This document shows, one piece after another, positions 1 through 5,295 of a stretch of DNA of 5,295 nucleotides. This DNA comes from Saprospiraceae bacterium. GTDB lineage: Bacteria > Bacteroidota > Bacteroidia > Chitinophagales > Saprospiraceae. The stretch lies in the NCBI GenBank assembly GCA_020630355.1, contig JAHDBO010000150.1:1-5295 (forward strand), written 5' to 3'. The position numbers and the translations under genes were made by a program. The stretch's first letter is position 1; every line of letters starts with the position of its first letter. Under the pieces are notes generated by a model. That model ran no database searches and was not told where the DNA came from. It saw nothing but the letters and a program-made list of their open reading frames with translations.

Positions 1-1208
1 TCTTTAGTTATTACGAATAAGAAACTATTATTTGTCCCAACATAGTAAGAAAGGACGCCCTTATCACCACTTGTCAATTGATTTTGCACTTCATTCAAAC
101 TAGCAGGTTTCACATCAAATTGCCATCTTTCTGCCAAAGGAAAATCATGCTCAATATCACTCTGGATGGAGAGCAATTCTTCCTGATATTTGAAAATTTT
201 GTCCGACCATTTTGAGATTCTGGAAGTATTTATACCCGACTTTTCTGCTTTTGCAATCTTATTTTCCAGATGTTCCATCTCTGCTTTTAAAAAAGACACT
301 CGGCTCAGTAAGCTATCTGGCACCATTGCGATTTCTTGGTCGGCAGCTTTCATCATCGCATCCAATAGTATAGTCGATTTTCCCTTTTCAGAAATTGAAA
401 AGGCTTTCGCCAAATACTGTTTATCCTTAGTCAAACGGTGCAATTGGAGCGCGGCCCTAATCCCACTTTCGCAGAGCGTTCTCGCTCGTTGATTCAGATA
501 TATTTTAAAAGTCTCCGAATCATAGCGCTTCCGAATCAAGCCCATCAAATCAATCGCCTTTTCAAATTCAATCAAGGCTTTCAACAAATCGCTCTTTCTT
601 TGTTTTTTTCGATATAAAGCCTCTAAAATCTGTCCTTTTTTTTCAAGACTTGGCAATATTTCTACAGGATAAATGAGGTCTTCGAGTGTAGTGGCACCTC
701 CCGAACGCAATCCATCTCGTTTTGTACCAGCTTCTATGGATTTTTGGATGGACTCGGTCGCTTCTTCCAATTTTCCTTGCCCCAATTTAGCCTGGCTGAT
801 GCCCTTGTAAATCTTGATATTGATAGGTATGTTCACCCTGCCTTCATATTGAATAGAACTGCGTTTTAAGGCTTTATCAAACTCTGTCAATGCTCGGTTA
901 TAGTCTTTTTGCAGCAATGCTTGTTCTCCTCTTTTCACAAAACCAGCGCTTGTAGCAGGTGCGCCATCTATTGCTCTAGCAGCGTCTCCAACAGGTTTCA
1001 TCCAAGGGTATACATTGGAAAGCGCCTTGTATCCTTTCACTTCGTCAAAATCTTCAATCGCATCTATACTTTCATAAGCATCCAAAGCTTCTTTCAAATA
1101 ATCATCCCCCGATGATTCAAAATAATTTTCCATCCATTCGTCTTCCGCTTGTGCATACAAAACATTGGAAAGAAATAGGAAAAGGACTATTTTTAAAATT
1201 ATTTTCAT
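1..1208 (-). CDS. TPR-CHAT domain protein, secreted, N-terminal part (3' end beyond window)
   Basis: The minus-strand frame is open from the ATG at 1208-1206 to the window edge: 402 complete codons with no stop. The first 21 residues look like a type I signal peptide (MKIILKIVLFLFLSNVLYAQ), so the mature protein is probably exported. TPR-like helical pairs are visible at about residues 87-117 (ALLQKDYNRALTEFDKAL), 128-161 and 189-222. A segment at 269-286 (AFSISEKGKSTILLDAMM) resembles the conserved helix before CHAT domains. A charged, probably coiled-coil stretch spans about 299-350. Residues 380-402 (GDKGVLSYYVGTNNSFLFVI) match the first strands of a CHAT domain, the caspase-like peptidase fold usually fused to TPRs. 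The His and Cys catalytic residues would lie beyond the window, so protease activity cannot be judged. The gene is divergent from the sigma-factor gene, 152 bp away. Family call is strong; substrate and role are unknown. Confidence 0.85.
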   Translation of the reverse strand, partial: MKIILKIVLFLFLSNVLYAQAEDEWMENYFESSGDDYLKEALDAYESIDAIEDFDEVKGYKALSNVYPWMKPVGDAARAIDGAPATSAGFVKRGEQALLQKDYNRALTEFDKALKRSSIQYEGRVNIPINIKIYKGISQAKLGQGKLEEATESIQKSIEAGTKRDGLRSGGATTLEDLIYPVEILPSLEKKGQILEALYRKKQRKSDLLKALIEFEKAIDLMGLIRKRYDSETFKIYLNQRARTLCESGIRAALQLHRLTKDKQYLAKAFSISEKGKSTILLDAMMKAADQEIAMVPDSLLSRVSFLKAEMEHLENKIAKAEKSGINTSRISKWSDKIFKYQEELLSIQSDIEHDFPLAERWQFDVKPASLNEVQNQLTSGDKGVLSYYVGTNNSFLFVITK

Positions 1209-1360
1209 ACTGTGGTTTAAATTGGCGTTTCACACTTCGCACAACTACCGTTAATTGCTTTTCACATTTTAAAAGTAATAGAGCATTGGCACTTTTTTGC
1301 TAAAAGTTCAAACAAAAGTGTTACCAGTTTAATTGAAAGAACATTAAAAGATAACATTAC
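1209..1360. promoter_or_regulatory. Divergent intergenic region between the CHAT and sigma-factor genes
   Basis: This 152-bp AT-rich gap must hold the promoters of both flanking genes. I found no full match to the Bacteroidota consensus (TTTG, about 20 nt, TAnnTTTG) on either strand, so one or both promoters may be degenerate or read by an alternative sigma factor, possibly the adjacent one (inference). Short complementary words alternate here: AAAAGT at 1271-1276, ACTTTT at 1291-1296 and AAAAGT at 1302-1307. The central word could pair with either neighbour, but at 6 bp this may be chance in AT-rich DNA. Confidence 0.4.
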
Positions 1361-1942
1361 GTGGAATACACTGACGCGCAAATACTTCAGCACTTGGGTT
1401 CTAATTCTGAAAAAGATTATACCCTTGCGTTGAAAGCTTTGTACAAAACACACTTTGGGAGTATTCAGTATCTCATCAATAAAAATGGAGGTACGGAAGA
1501 TGACGCTAAAGATATTTTTCAAGATGGCATTGTCGTGCTGTTCAATCAAGTTCGACAAGGAAAACTTGAATTGTCCTGTAGCATCAAGACTTATTTGTAC
1601 TCGATATGTCGGAATCAATGGTTGACTAAGTTACGAAAGAATAAACGCATCGTGCAGATGGACGACAAATTGGAGTTCATTCCAATTAAAGACACTGTTT
1701 ATGAAAACATCTTGGAGTCGGAGCAATCACAGGTCATTTCGGGACTGCTCGATAAAATGGGGGAAGAATGTCGTTCGATTTTAAAGCTATTCTACTTTTA
1801 TCGTTTTGGGATGACAGATATACAGGACCGCCTTGGTTTGGCAAGCGAGCAAGTTGCCAAAAACAAGAAAATGAAATGTATGAAACGCCTTAAAAACATG
1901 GTTTTGACCAGCAATGCTTATAAAGCAGAGCTGCGGCAGTAA
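1361..1942 (+). CDS. ECF-like RNA polymerase sigma factor, sigma-70 family
   Basis: The 193-residue protein has the compact two-domain layout of ECF-type sigma factors. A region-2-like domain lies at about residues 24-94, with the acidic DDAKDIFQDG core (47-56) followed by KTYLYSICRNQWLTKLRK, the helix that normally contacts the -10 element and core polymerase. A region-4-like helix-turn-helix lies at about 125-182 (CRSILKLFYFYRFGMTDIQDRLGL, then AKNKKMKCMKRLKNM). It would direct RNA polymerase to a dedicated set of promoters. The start is GTG: an in-frame TAA lies only two codons upstream at 1352-1354, so no earlier start is possible nearby. No Shine-Dalgarno is evident, as is usual in Bacteroidota. 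The next gene downstream encodes a membrane protein with an anti-sigma-like N-terminus, suggesting a sigma / anti-sigma pair, although a structured 166-bp gap separates them. The regulon cannot be inferred from this window. Confidence 0.88.
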   Translation: MEYTDAQILQHLGSNSEKDYTLALKALYKTHFGSIQYLINKNGGTEDDAKDIFQDGIVVLFNQVRQGKLELSCSIKTYLYSICRNQWLTKLRKNKRIVQMDDKLEFIPIKDTVYENILESEQSQVISGLLDKMGEECRSILKLFYFYRFGMTDIQDRLGLASEQVAKNKKMKCMKRLKNMVLTSNAYKAELRQ

Positions 1943-1952
1943 TTTAGAAACC

Positions 1953-2083
1953 GTCAAAAAATAACTTAACGATTTTTGGCGCAATAGTGCCCCAAAGGGA
2001 TGCCCTTGGCAAAGAAAAAATGACTGATAATGAGTTTTTTCAAGCTATTCGCCAAAATCCTAATCGGGAAGTTATTTTTTGAC
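1953..2083. repeat. Long imperfect inverted repeat with nested hairpins (MITE-like or attenuator-like)
   Basis: A perfect 15-bp inverted repeat, GTCAAAAAATAACTT at 1953-1967 and its reverse complement at 2069-2083, bounds the element. Complementarity continues inward: CGATT 1970-1974 with 2062-2066, TTTGGCG 1975-1981 with 2050-2056, and AATAG 1983-1987 with 2045-2049. That gives about 32 paired bases, broken only by a 2-nt mismatch, a 5-nt bulge and a 1-nt bulge. Inside it sits a second stem: TGCC 1988-1991 with GGCA 2008-2011, and AAGGG 1995-1999 with CCCTT 2003-2007, closing on an ATG loop. A weaker A-tract/T-tract stem lies at 2015-2040. The element fills the gap between the sigma and membrane-protein genes. 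It could be a small non-autonomous mobile repeat, or an RNA structure lowering read-through into the downstream gene. No convincing target-site duplication is seen at the ends, and no U-tract follows the outer stem as in a standard terminator. Confidence 0.8.
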
Positions 2084-2108
2084 CAGCACTTACATTAAAA
2101 AGAAAATA

Positions 2109-2894
2109 ATGGATGTTAACGAATTGGATATAGAAAGATACTTGCTTGGAGAGATGGACAATCAGGAGGCAGAGCAATTCCAAGTATCAATGAAACAAAA
2201 CAAGGACCTGGCGGACGAGGTAGCCTTGCAACAAGCCTTGATGAATGGCATCATCAATAATGGTAGCACAGATATAAAAGCGACCTTGGAGCGTATCCAT
2301 CAGGAGATTATCAAAGGCGAACACCAAGCTTCTAGTACTGAGATTGAAAACAGGCCACAAAAAGCAGCTTCCAATAATACCCTATATTACATTATTGGAA
2401 TTGTCATTTTTGCGATTGCAGGATACTTCTTGTACAATTATTGGAGTTCAAATACAGTTGAAACGCCCGAGGTTAAAGAAGAAACCACCCTATTTGCGGC
2501 GCACTATCAACCCTATTCATTGGACAATGTCCGCAATGCGGATTCTGATATGGAGACACAACTCATAAAAACCTATCAGAACAAGGACTATGACGCTTTC
2601 TTGCAAACCTATGGACAACTATCAGAATCGAATCAAAGCAATCCGAAATACATCATTGCTAGGGGAACGGTTTTGCTAGAAAGAGACAATACTGCAGAAG
2701 CCTTAGCCCTATTTTATAGCGTCTATTCGCAAAACGAACTTTACAAAGATGCGGGTCTTTGGTATACGGCACTTTGTCACCTGAAGGATGACAATATTTC
2801 GATTGCTAGGGATAATCTACAGCGTATTGTAAGCGAGTTTGGAGCGGATAATCCTTATGTTAAAAAAGCACAAACTCTTTTGGGTGAGTTGTAA
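2109..2894 (+). CDS. Putative anti-sigma factor: single-pass membrane protein with TPR-like C-terminal domain
   Basis: The 261-residue product starts at the ATG at 2109. The same frame is open upstream to a TTG at 2079, but that would begin inside the inverted repeat and add ten lysine-rich residues, so ATG is preferred. Residues 6-50 (LDIERYLLGEMDNQEAEQF, then KDLADEVALQQALM) resemble the cytoplasmic sigma-binding helices of Bacteroidota anti-sigma factors. The HxxxCxxC zinc motif of ZAS proteins is absent; the only cysteine is C223. One transmembrane helix spans about 91-111 (TLYYIIGIVIFAIAGYFLY). The extracytoplasmic part opens with FAAHYQPYSLDNVRNADSD (129-147), followed by TPR-like helices at about 149-260 (YQNKDYDAFLQTYGQL; YIIARGTVLLERDNTAEALALF; DAGLWYTALCHLKDDNISIA). 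Inferred role: holds the upstream sigma factor at the inner membrane and releases it on a periplasmic or protein-contact signal. It could instead be a scaffold without anti-sigma activity. Its end lies 8 bp from the convergent oxyR stop. Confidence 0.72.
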   Translation: MDVNELDIERYLLGEMDNQEAEQFQVSMKQNKDLADEVALQQALMNGIINNGSTDIKATLERIHQEIIKGEHQASSTEIENRPQKAASNNTLYYIIGIVIFAIAGYFLYNYWSSNTVETPEVKEETTLFAAHYQPYSLDNVRNADSDMETQLIKTYQNKDYDAFLQTYGQLSESNQSNPKYIIARGTVLLERDNTAEALALFYSVYSQNELYKDAGLWYTALCHLKDDNISIARDNLQRIVSEFGADNPYVKKAQTLLGEL

Positions 2895-2902
2895 TACCAG
2901 TT

Positions 2903-3847
2903 CTAAAATGGATGAATAATCTGAGTAGTAGCGGATTGTTTCAAGTTCTTTTGGATGGCTTCCACAATCTCTTCTTCGAGTACCTGAATCAATCTCTTTT
3001 TGGTGAGATTAGGGTTCATGACCAAACCTACTTGTCGAACGGGCACTGGGTTTTCTAGTTTGTAAACAAAATTTTCATCAATTAGATTATTCTGTAAAGT
3101 CGCCAAACGAGGAATCAAAGTCAGGCCCTTATTCAATTTGACCAACTCCAATAGAGAGTGCATCGAGCCACTTCTAAATATTAAATTACCATTGGTATTT
3201 TTCTTCTTTTTAAGGTGGCAAATTTTTTCAATTTGTCCAGTAATACAATGACTTTCTTCTAGGAGCCACAAGCGACTGACGTCTATATCTTTGACCTTGT
3301 ATTTCGTTTTAGTTTTTGAATGATTTCTGGTATCATACACCAAAAAATCTTCGTCGAACAGCACCCTTTGTTCCAGCTCTTTCTCAGGAATAGGCAAAGA
3401 AAGAATCCCTACATCCAACGCTCTCAACTTCAATAGGTTTGTAATTTCTCCCGTTGTAATCTCTTGGATACTGAAATTGACACTGGGATATTGATGCACC
3501 AATTTATCCAAAAACAAGGGTAAAAGAAAAGGTGCCAATGTCGGAATGATGCCTATTTTGAAGGTCCCATAAAATTCATTTTTGGTCTTCTGTACCAATT
3601 CTAGAAGGTTTTCATATTCATTATGAATAACCTTCAGCTGAGTAATCAACCGTTCTCCTTCGACAGTCAATTGGATAGGTTTGGATTTTCTATCAAATAA
3701 ATTGAACTCAAGCTGGTTTTCCAATTTTCTTATCATAGTACTTAGGGTACTTTGAGTAATATGGCAGCTTGCAGCAGCTTCGCTAAAACTCCCCGTTCGT
3801 TCTAGTGCAAGGATATATTGTATCTGACTGATAGTTATTGACGACAT
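2903..3847 (-). CDS. oxyR: OxyR-type LysR family transcriptional regulator (peroxide sensor)
   Basis: The protein is 314 residues, close to the roughly 305 of E. coli OxyR. The N-terminal winged helix-turn-helix spans about 4-62 (GSFSEAAASCHITQSTLSTM, then KLENQLEFNLFDR). The effector domain begins with FKIGIIPTLAPFLLPLFLDK, a strong match to the OxyR IPT-x-x-P-x-LLP segment. Two cysteines, C201 in LEESHC and C210 in EKIC, are separated by eight residues, exactly as C199 and C208 of E. coli OxyR, whose disulfide switches the protein on in hydrogen peroxide. The ATG at 3847-3845 is chosen because it gives the standard LysR N-terminus; a TTG at 3880 would add 11 residues. The gene is divergent from katG, the classic OxyR target, so OxyR probably binds the shared 3848-3961 region to activate katG and may regulate itself. 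It converges on the membrane-protein gene with an 8-bp gap and no visible terminator. Confidence 0.92.
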   Translation of the reverse strand: MSSITISQIQYILALERTGSFSEAAASCHITQSTLSTMIRKLENQLEFNLFDRKSKPIQLTVEGERLITQLKVIHNEYENLLELVQKTKNEFYGTFKIGIIPTLAPFLLPLFLDKLVHQYPSVNFSIQEITTGEITNLLKLRALDVGILSLPIPEKELEQRVLFDEDFLVYDTRNHSKTKTKYKVKDIDVSRLWLLEESHCITGQIEKICHLKKKKNTNGNLIFRSGSMHSLLELVKLNKGLTLIPRLATLQNNLIDENFVYKLENPVPVRQVGLVMNPNLTKKRLIQVLEEEIVEAIQKNLKQSATTQIIHPF

Positions 3848-3848
3848 C

Positions 3849-3860
3849 AATAGTTCTATT
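3849..3860. promoter_or_regulatory. Short ATAG/CTAT dyad just upstream of oxyR
   Basis: AATAG (3849-3853) and CTATT (3856-3860) form an inverted pair with a 2-nt centre, directly upstream of the oxyR ATG. E. coli OxyR sites are built from ATAG...CTAT words, but with a 7-nt rather than 2-nt centre, so this is at best a divergent half-site. It would be close to oxyR translation initiation, consistent with autoregulation. Chance is a fair alternative in AT-rich DNA. Confidence 0.22.
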
Positions 3861-3870
3861 AATTTTTTAG

Positions 3871-3902
3871 TTTGTATCAATAAAAATACTGTACTATTTT
3901 TG
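3871..3902 (+). promoter_or_regulatory. katG promoter, Bacteroidota -33/-7 type
   Basis: TTTG at 3871-3874 and TATTTTTG at 3895-3902 are separated by 20 nt. This matches the primary-sigma promoter consensus of Bacteroidota (TTTG, 19-21 nt, TAnnTTTG) at every defined position. Transcription would start around 3908-3910 and leave a leader of about 52 nt before the katG ATG. The -33 element lies within 30 bp of the oxyR start codon, so a LysR-type activator bound nearby could influence both genes. Confidence 0.7.
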
Positions 3903-3903
3903 G

Positions 3904-3956
3904 AATCTCAAATTTAATTTGAATCTTAAAATTTATACCTCAATCTAAAATTTATA
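3904..3956. repeat. Three AT-rich direct repeats in the katG leader
   Basis: AATCTCAAATTTA (3904-3916), AATCTTAAAATTTATA (3922-3937) and AATCTAAAATTTATA (3942-3956) are near-copies beginning 18 and 20 bp apart, about two helical turns. They cover almost the whole predicted untranslated leader of katG. Helical phasing is what would be expected of repeated protein-binding sites on one DNA face. They could also be a by-product of slipped duplication. Which protein would bind is not evident. Confidence 0.5.
3908..3922. promoter_or_regulatory. 15-bp perfect dyad at the katG transcription start; alternatively part of the oxyR promoter
   Basis: TCAAATTTAATTTGA is a perfect inverted repeat of 7-bp arms around a single T, located at the predicted katG start point. 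It could be an operator. The same bases read on the minus strand contain TAAATTTG (3916-3909), which fits the TAnnTTTG -7 consensus and could serve oxyR. However, the nearest upstream TTG on that strand (3943-3941) is 24 nt away, longer than the usual 19-21, so that promoter assignment is weak. Confidence 0.4.
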
Positions 3957-3961
3957 AAACA

Positions 3962-5295
3962 ATGAGCAGTTCTTCTAATCAGGGAGATATCAGCAAGTGT
4001 CCATTTCATAATGGCACCATGCAGAAACAAGTGACCGCTGGTGGCGGCACGACGAATCGAGATTGGTGGCCGAACCAACTCAAACTAAATATTTTAAAGC
4101 AGCACTCTAGCAAGACCAATCCAATGGATGCTGACTTTGACTACGTAGCAGCTTTCAAATCTTTGGATTATGATGGTCTTAAAAAGGACTTGACGGATTT
4201 GATGACCGATTCACAGGATTGGTGGCCAGCAGATTTTGGGCACTATGGTCCATTCTTCATCCGTATGGCATGGCACGCCGCAGGAACTTACCGTACTGGT
4301 GACGGACGTGGTGGCGGAGGAACAGGGCAACAGCGTTTTGCTCCATTAAACAGTTGGCCAGATAACGGTAACTTGGATAAGGCTAGAAGGTTGCTTTGGC
4401 CAATCAAGCAAAAATATGGCAACAAAATTTCTTGGGCTGATTTGATGATTTTGACTGGAAACGTTGCTTTGGAATCTATGGGTTTCAACACCTTTGGTTT
4501 CGGAGGTGGACGTGCGGATGTATGGGAGCCTGAAGAAGACGTGTATTGGGGTGCAGAAACTGTATGGGAGGCTGGTGACAAGCGTTACTCAGGAGAAAGG
4601 GATTTAGAGAATCCGCTTGCAGCTGTTCAGATGGGATTGATTTACGTCAATCCACAAGGACCAGAAGGTAATCCTGACCCGATTGCAGCAGCAAGGGATA
4701 TTAGAGAAACCTTTGCCCGTATGGCAATGAACGACGAAGAAACTGTTGCTTTGATAGCAGGAGGTCATACCTTCGGAAAAGCACATGGTGCTGGTGATGC
4801 GGCCCTTGTAGGTACAGAGCCTGAAGGTGCCCCGATTGAAGCACAAGGTTTTGGTTGGGCAAGTAAGCACAAAACAGGAATGGCAGGTGACGCTATTACT
4901 AGTGGTTTGGAAGTTACGTGGACTCAAAAGCCAACAGAATGGACACATTTGTATTTTAAAAATCTATTTGAATACGAGTGGGAATTGACTAAAAGTCCAG
5001 CAGGTGCGCACCAGTGGGTCGCTAAAAATGCAGAAGCCAATGTTCCAGATGCACACGACGGAGAGAAGAAGCACCTACCGATGATGTTGACTACTGATTT
5101 GTCTTTGCGTTTTGACCCAGCTTACGAGAAAATCTCTAGAAATTTCTATGAGAATCCCAAAGCCTTTGAAGATGCTTTTGCGAGAGCTTGGTTTAAATTG
5201 ACACACAGGGATATGGGACCAAAAGTAAGATACCATGGCCCAGAAGTACCTGCTGAAGAACTGATTTGGCAAGACCCACTTCCAGCAGCTCCAAA
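3962..5295 (+). CDS. katG: Catalase-peroxidase KatG, N-terminal part (3' end beyond window)
   Basis: 444 complete codons are present; full KatG proteins have about 720-750, so the rest of the peroxidase N-domain and the haem-less C-terminal domain lie outside. KatG is a cytoplasmic haem enzyme that dismutates hydrogen peroxide to water and oxygen and also acts as a peroxidase. The N-terminus (SKCPFH, then GGGTTNRDWWPNQL) is typical, with no signal peptide. Distal haem residues R101, W104 and H105 lie in FIRMAWHAAGTYR. The proximal ligand is H269 in AGGHTFGKAHGA, with W320 in LEVTW and D379 in LTTDLSL. W104, Y228 (GLIYVNP) and M254 (FARMAM) are positioned to form the Met-Tyr-Trp adduct required for catalase activity. 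R416 (THRDMGP) corresponds to the mobile arginine. All visible active-site residues are intact. The gene is preceded by a strong consensus promoter and is divergent from oxyR, so induction by peroxide is likely. Confidence 0.98.
   Translation, partial: MSSSSNQGDISKCPFHNGTMQKQVTAGGGTTNRDWWPNQLKLNILKQHSSKTNPMDADFDYVAAFKSLDYDGLKKDLTDLMTDSQDWWPADFGHYGPFFIRMAWHAAGTYRTGDGRGGGGTGQQRFAPLNSWPDNGNLDKARRLLWPIKQKYGNKISWADLMILTGNVALESMGFNTFGFGGGRADVWEPEEDVYWGAETVWEAGDKRYSGERDLENPLAAVQMGLIYVNPQGPEGNPDPIAAARDIRETFARMAMNDEETVALIAGGHTFGKAHGAGDAALVGTEPEGAPIEAQGFGWASKHKTGMAGDAITSGLEVTWTQKPTEWTHLYFKNLFEYEWELTKSPAGAHQWVAKNAEANVPDAHDGEKKHLPMMLTTDLSLRFDPAYEKISRNFYENPKAFEDAFARAWFKLTHRDMGPKVRYHGPEVPAEELIWQDPLPAAP

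Noticed and set aside
1287..1301. Sigma-54-like -24/-12 element (TTGGCAC then TTGCT) upstream of the sigma-factor gene.
   Set aside because: The distance between the GG and GC dinucleotides is one base short of the strictly conserved spacing, and the gap is a simple T-run; probably chance.
190..1303. Plus-strand open frames at 190-492, 909-1115 and 1112-1303.
   Set aside because: The first two lie wholly antisense to the TPR-CHAT gene, and the third overlaps its 5' end and the intergenic gap; cysteine/phenylalanine/serine-rich compositions without protein-like motifs.
1941..2095. Target-site duplication flanking the inverted repeat, which would prove transposition.
   Set aside because: The bases just outside the arms (GAAACC and CAGCAC) do not match each other, so insertion as a mobile element remains unproven.
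2079..2108. TTG start extending the membrane protein by ten residues.
   Set aside because: It would start inside the right arm of the inverted repeat and add a lysine-rich tail unlike the expected N-terminus; the ATG at 2109 gives a natural start.
2871..2891. Possible bidirectional terminator between the convergent membrane-protein and oxyR genes (AACTC at 2873-2877, GAGTT at 2886-2890).
   Set aside because: Only a 5-bp stem, inside the coding sequence, with no T-run on either side.
3848..3880. TTG start extending OxyR by 11 residues.
   Set aside because: LysR proteins normally begin a few residues before the first DNA-binding helix, which the ATG at 3847 provides; the extension would also run into the katG -33 element.
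4288..5272. Open frames on the minus strand opposite katG (4288-4581, 4604-4948, 5075-5272).
   Set aside because: They lie antisense to a strongly conserved gene and their products show no recognisable domain; shadows of katG codon usage.

Overview
The window looks like a piece of a Bacteroidota chromosome, plausibly a Saprospiraceae/Lewinella-like member of the phylum. Three things suggest this. The base composition is moderately AT-rich, and start codons lack clear Shine-Dalgarno sequences. The katG upstream region carries a Bacteroidota-type promoter (TTTG, 20-nt spacer, TAnnTTTG). The left half also has a sigma factor / membrane TPR protein / TPR-CHAT gene arrangement that I associate with this phylum. 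The placement below phylum level is an inference.

Layout. (1) Positions 1-1208, minus strand: the first 402 codons of a secreted TPR-CHAT protein; its CHAT domain is only just entered before the window edge. (2) 1209-1360: a short divergent intergenic region. (3) 1361-1942, plus strand: an ECF-like sigma-70 family factor with a GTG start. (4) 1943-2108: a gap almost filled by a long imperfect inverted repeat (1953-2083) with a second hairpin nested inside it. (5) 2109-2894, plus strand: a single-pass membrane protein with an anti-sigma-like N-terminal region and a TPR-like extracytoplasmic C-terminal half. (6) 2903-3847, minus strand: an OxyR-type LysR regulator, converging on the previous gene with an 8-bp gap. 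(7) 3848-3961: a divergent regulatory region with a good katG promoter, a dyad at the predicted transcription start and three AT-rich direct repeats. (8) 3962-5295, plus strand: the N-terminal 444 codons of catalase-peroxidase KatG, cut by the window end.

There appear to be two functional units. The left one (CHAT, sigma, membrane TPR protein) looks like an envelope-linked sigma / anti-sigma signalling module whose divergent partner is a putative caspase-like protease; this is a proposal from domain content and gene order. The right one is a classical peroxide-defence pair: OxyR keeps the two redox cysteines at the E. coli spacing and is divergently transcribed from katG, so peroxide-responsive control of katG is very likely.

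The least explained item is the structured inverted-repeat element separating the sigma gene from its presumed anti-sigma gene. No tRNA, rRNA, CRISPR, transposase or phage gene was seen.
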